From Halorubrum sp. GN11_10-6_MGM (GTDB lineage Archaea; Halobacteriota; Halobacteria; Halobacteriales; Haloferacaceae), in contig NZ_SGUC01000013.1 in NCBI RefSeq assembly GCF_005435165.1, positions 1 to 64,000 of the forward strand: DNA of 64,000 bases. Reading direction: 5' to 3'. Under the pieces are notes generated by a model. That model made no database searches and was not told the DNA's origin. It worked only from the letters and a program-made list of their open reading frames with translations. This document shows positions 62,609-64,000 of the stretch, in pieces. A program made the translations under genes and the position numbers. The first letter of the stretch is position 1. Every line of letters begins with the position of its first letter.

Positions 62609-63109
62609 TTATAAGCCCAATCCGGCAGCCGCCTCCGACGCCGCGGACAGGTCCAGATCGAGGCTCACGACGTAGGTGTGGATCGCCCAGAAGCCCGCCA
62701 GCTCGACGGCGGTGATGATCACGGTGACGAGGTCGGCGTACTTGCTGCTCGTCGTCACGCCCGTCGGCATCCCGAACTCCCGGTCCGAGAACGGATGGAA
62801 CAGCGCGATGCCCCGCTTGCTCCCGATCACGTCGAGAATGTAGTGTGTCAACACGCCAATCCACACGTACTGGAGGTTCCCGAAGACGATCGGGTACGCG
62901 AGGAACACCGCGAGCACGGGGAGGCTGTGGAGCGTCTTCCGGTGACGGCCGAAGGCGGTGTCGACGTCGGGGAACAGCGCCCCCAACACGACCGGAACGA
63001 TGATCTCGGCGACGGTCGTCGCGGTCGCGGCGTCGAGCCCCGGCTCCACGATGAAGCCGAGCCCGAGCGCGAGCAGTAGGCCGTTGAGGACGTGGCCGCG
63101 TTTGTTCAT
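62609..63109 (-). CDS. YdjM/DUF457-type membrane-bound metal-dependent hydrolase
   Basis: A 166-residue membrane protein with about four helices. Histidine and acid motifs of the family are MNKRGHVLNGLLLALG, FPDVDTAFGRHRKTLHSLP and THYILDVIGSKRGIALFHPF. E. coli YdjM is the best-known relative, and its action is unclear. The C-terminus (SLDLDLSAASEAAAGLGL) is soluble and acidic. It is convergent with the PHP gene and divergent from the aminotransferase. Confidence 0.78.
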   Translation of the reverse strand: MNKRGHVLNGLLLALGLGFIVEPGLDAATATTVAEIIVPVVLGALFPDVDTAFGRHRKTLHSLPVLAVFLAYPIVFGNLQYVWIGVLTHYILDVIGSKRGIALFHPFSDREFGMPTGVTTSSKYADLVTVIITAVELAGFWAIHTYVVSLDLDLSAASEAAAGLGL

Positions 63110-63228
63110 GACGTTCCGTGTGCGGGTCGGCAGGTCAAACCACCGGATCGCGGTGACGCCGGTAGGCCGAGCGTACCGCGTCCGGGGCCGGTCGAAAGAG
63201 CCACGGCGACCGCGTCCGACCGGACCGT

Positions 63229-64000
63229 ATGGAGTACGAGGAGCCGAAGTTCTTCCACGTGATGCAGTACGCCGCGGCCGCCGACGGCGACGTCATCGAC
63301 ATGGTGAGCGGCAACCCCGACTGGGAGCCGCCCGCCGCGCTCCGCGATGCGCTCCGCGAGTACGCGGACCTGCCGCCCGCCGACTTCCAGTACCCGCCGA
63401 GCGACGGGCTCCGCGAACTCCGGGAGGCGGTCGCCGAGCGGCGCGGCGTCGCCCCCGAGCGCGTGGTCGTCACCAACGGCACCGGCGAGGCGAACTACCT
63501 CGCGATGGCGCGCGCGCTCGACCGCGACGCCGGCGACGAGGCGCTGCTGATGGACCCCGTCTACCCGTACTACCCCGGGAAGACGTACCTGCTCGGCGGC
63601 GAGCCGACGCTCGTGCCCACCGCCCGCGACGGGAGCCTCGACGTGGACGCGGTCCGCGAGGCGGCGAGTTCGGACACCGCCCTCATCGTCTTAAACACGC
63701 CGAACAACCCGACGGGCGCCGTCTACGACCTCGACGCGATCCGCGAGGTCGTCGAGGTCGCATCGACCGTCGACGCCGTGGTCGTCGTCGACGAGGTGTA
63801 CGACCGGTTCGATCTGGCCGGCGCCTTCGAGTCGGCGCTGACGCTCGACTCGGACCGCGTGATCGTCACGAGCGGCTTCTCGAAGTCGATGGCGATCACG
63901 GGCTTTCGCGTCGGCTTCGGCGTGTTCCCCGAGGCGCACGTCGACGCCGCGAAGACCCGGCACATGCTCGTGAACGTCACCGGCGCGCGTCCCTCGCAGT
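63229..64000 (+). CDS. Class I/II PLP-dependent aminotransferase, 5' part
   Basis: The reading frame is open to the window end; 257 codons are visible. The family motifs present are DMVSGNPDWEPPAALRD, YPPSDGLRELREAVA, NGTGEANYLAMARAL, LNTPNNPTGAVYD, VVVDEVYDRF and the PLP lysine in SGFSKSMAITGFRVG (about K219). It matches aspartate/aromatic aminotransferase-like enzymes. It could be a candidate for the succinyl-diaminopimelate aminotransferase step missing from the dap operon, but nothing specific supports that. Confidence 0.85.
   Translation, partial: MEYEEPKFFHVMQYAAAADGDVIDMVSGNPDWEPPAALRDALREYADLPPADFQYPPSDGLRELREAVAERRGVAPERVVVTNGTGEANYLAMARALDRDAGDEALLMDPVYPYYPGKTYLLGGEPTLVPTARDGSLDVDAVREAASSDTALIVLNTPNNPTGAVYDLDAIREVVEVASTVDAVVVVDEVYDRFDLAGAFESALTLDSDRVIVTSGFSKSMAITGFRVGFGVFPEAHVDAAKTRHMLVNVTGARPSQ

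Noticed and set aside
1-64000. CRISPR arrays, insertion sequences and tRNA or rRNA genes
   Set aside because: I found no regularly spaced repeats with unique spacers, no transposase and no tRNA cloverleaf or rRNA sequence. The only stable RNA I can support is the SRP RNA, plus the candidate structured repeats.

Overview
This 64 kb window is a piece of a haloarchaeal chromosome. The DNA is very GC-rich (about 70% by eye), nearly every protein is strongly acidic, and many genes are preceded by an archaeal TATA element about 30 bp before the start codon, the arrangement expected for leaderless transcripts. Archaeal marker genes are present: SRP19, Gar1, an archaeal-type 7S (SRP) RNA, a PINA-type PIN-ATPase-KH protein, archaeal alanyl-tRNA synthetase, a geranylgeranyl reductase, 2-oxoacid:ferredoxin oxidoreductase and a CetZ/FtsZ-like GTPase. 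The protein style fits the Halorubrum/Haloferax group; the genus is my inference.

Layout. 0-3 kb: a structured repeat cut by the window edge, then a PUA protein, an HD hydrolase, a HAD hydrolase and a small membrane protein. 3-9.6 kb: a complete lysine operon through diaminopimelate (dapA-dapB-dapD-lysA-dapF-dapE), with start/stop overlaps at every junction except dapB-dapD, where a second promoter lies. 9.6-13.4 kb: a NYN protein, an AI-2E family permease, a divergent tubulin-superfamily GTPase and an uncharacterised two-repeat protein. 13.4-16 kb: purK and purE, separated by a hicBA toxin-antitoxin pair. 16-26.5 kb: the respiratory complex I operon nuoA-B-CD-H-I-J1-J2-K-L-M-N without the NADH module (no nuoE, F or G). 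26.6-35.9 kb: information-processing and signalling genes (SRP19-Gar1, a GAF/PAS histidine kinase, alaS, PINA) with an alpha/beta hydrolase and a class I amidotransferase. 36-41.5 kb: citrate synthase, geranylgeranyl reductase and korAB. 41.8-45.1 kb: redox enzymes, small hypotheticals and the SRP RNA. 45.2-52.5 kb: two full copies of the structured repeat, plus acetyltransferase, DNA ligase, a metallo-beta-lactamase fold protein, a glutamate-cysteine ligase-like protein and cytidine deaminase. 52.5-56.6 kb: an Mrp ATPase and an orphan Fe-S/NrfD/small-membrane-protein module. 56.8-64 kb: uridine phosphorylase, type II NADH dehydrogenase, a winged-helix regulator, arginase, zinc-finger and PHP proteins, a membrane hydrolase and the first 772 bases of an aminotransferase gene.

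The genes fit an aerobic heterotroph. Electrons from 2-oxoacid oxidation go to ferredoxin (korAB), and the Nuo complex without its NADH module is placed to take low-potential electrons, while NADH is handled by the single-subunit Ndh. Lysine and purine biosynthesis and pyrimidine and arginine catabolism are also represented.

The most unusual signal is a roughly 270-bp non-coding element present in two full copies, one edge-truncated copy and one degenerate copy. Each lies just past the stop codon of an unrelated gene, in the same orientation relative to that gene, and three hairpins are kept with compensatory base changes between copies. It looks like an undescribed structured RNA or a mobile 3'-end element.
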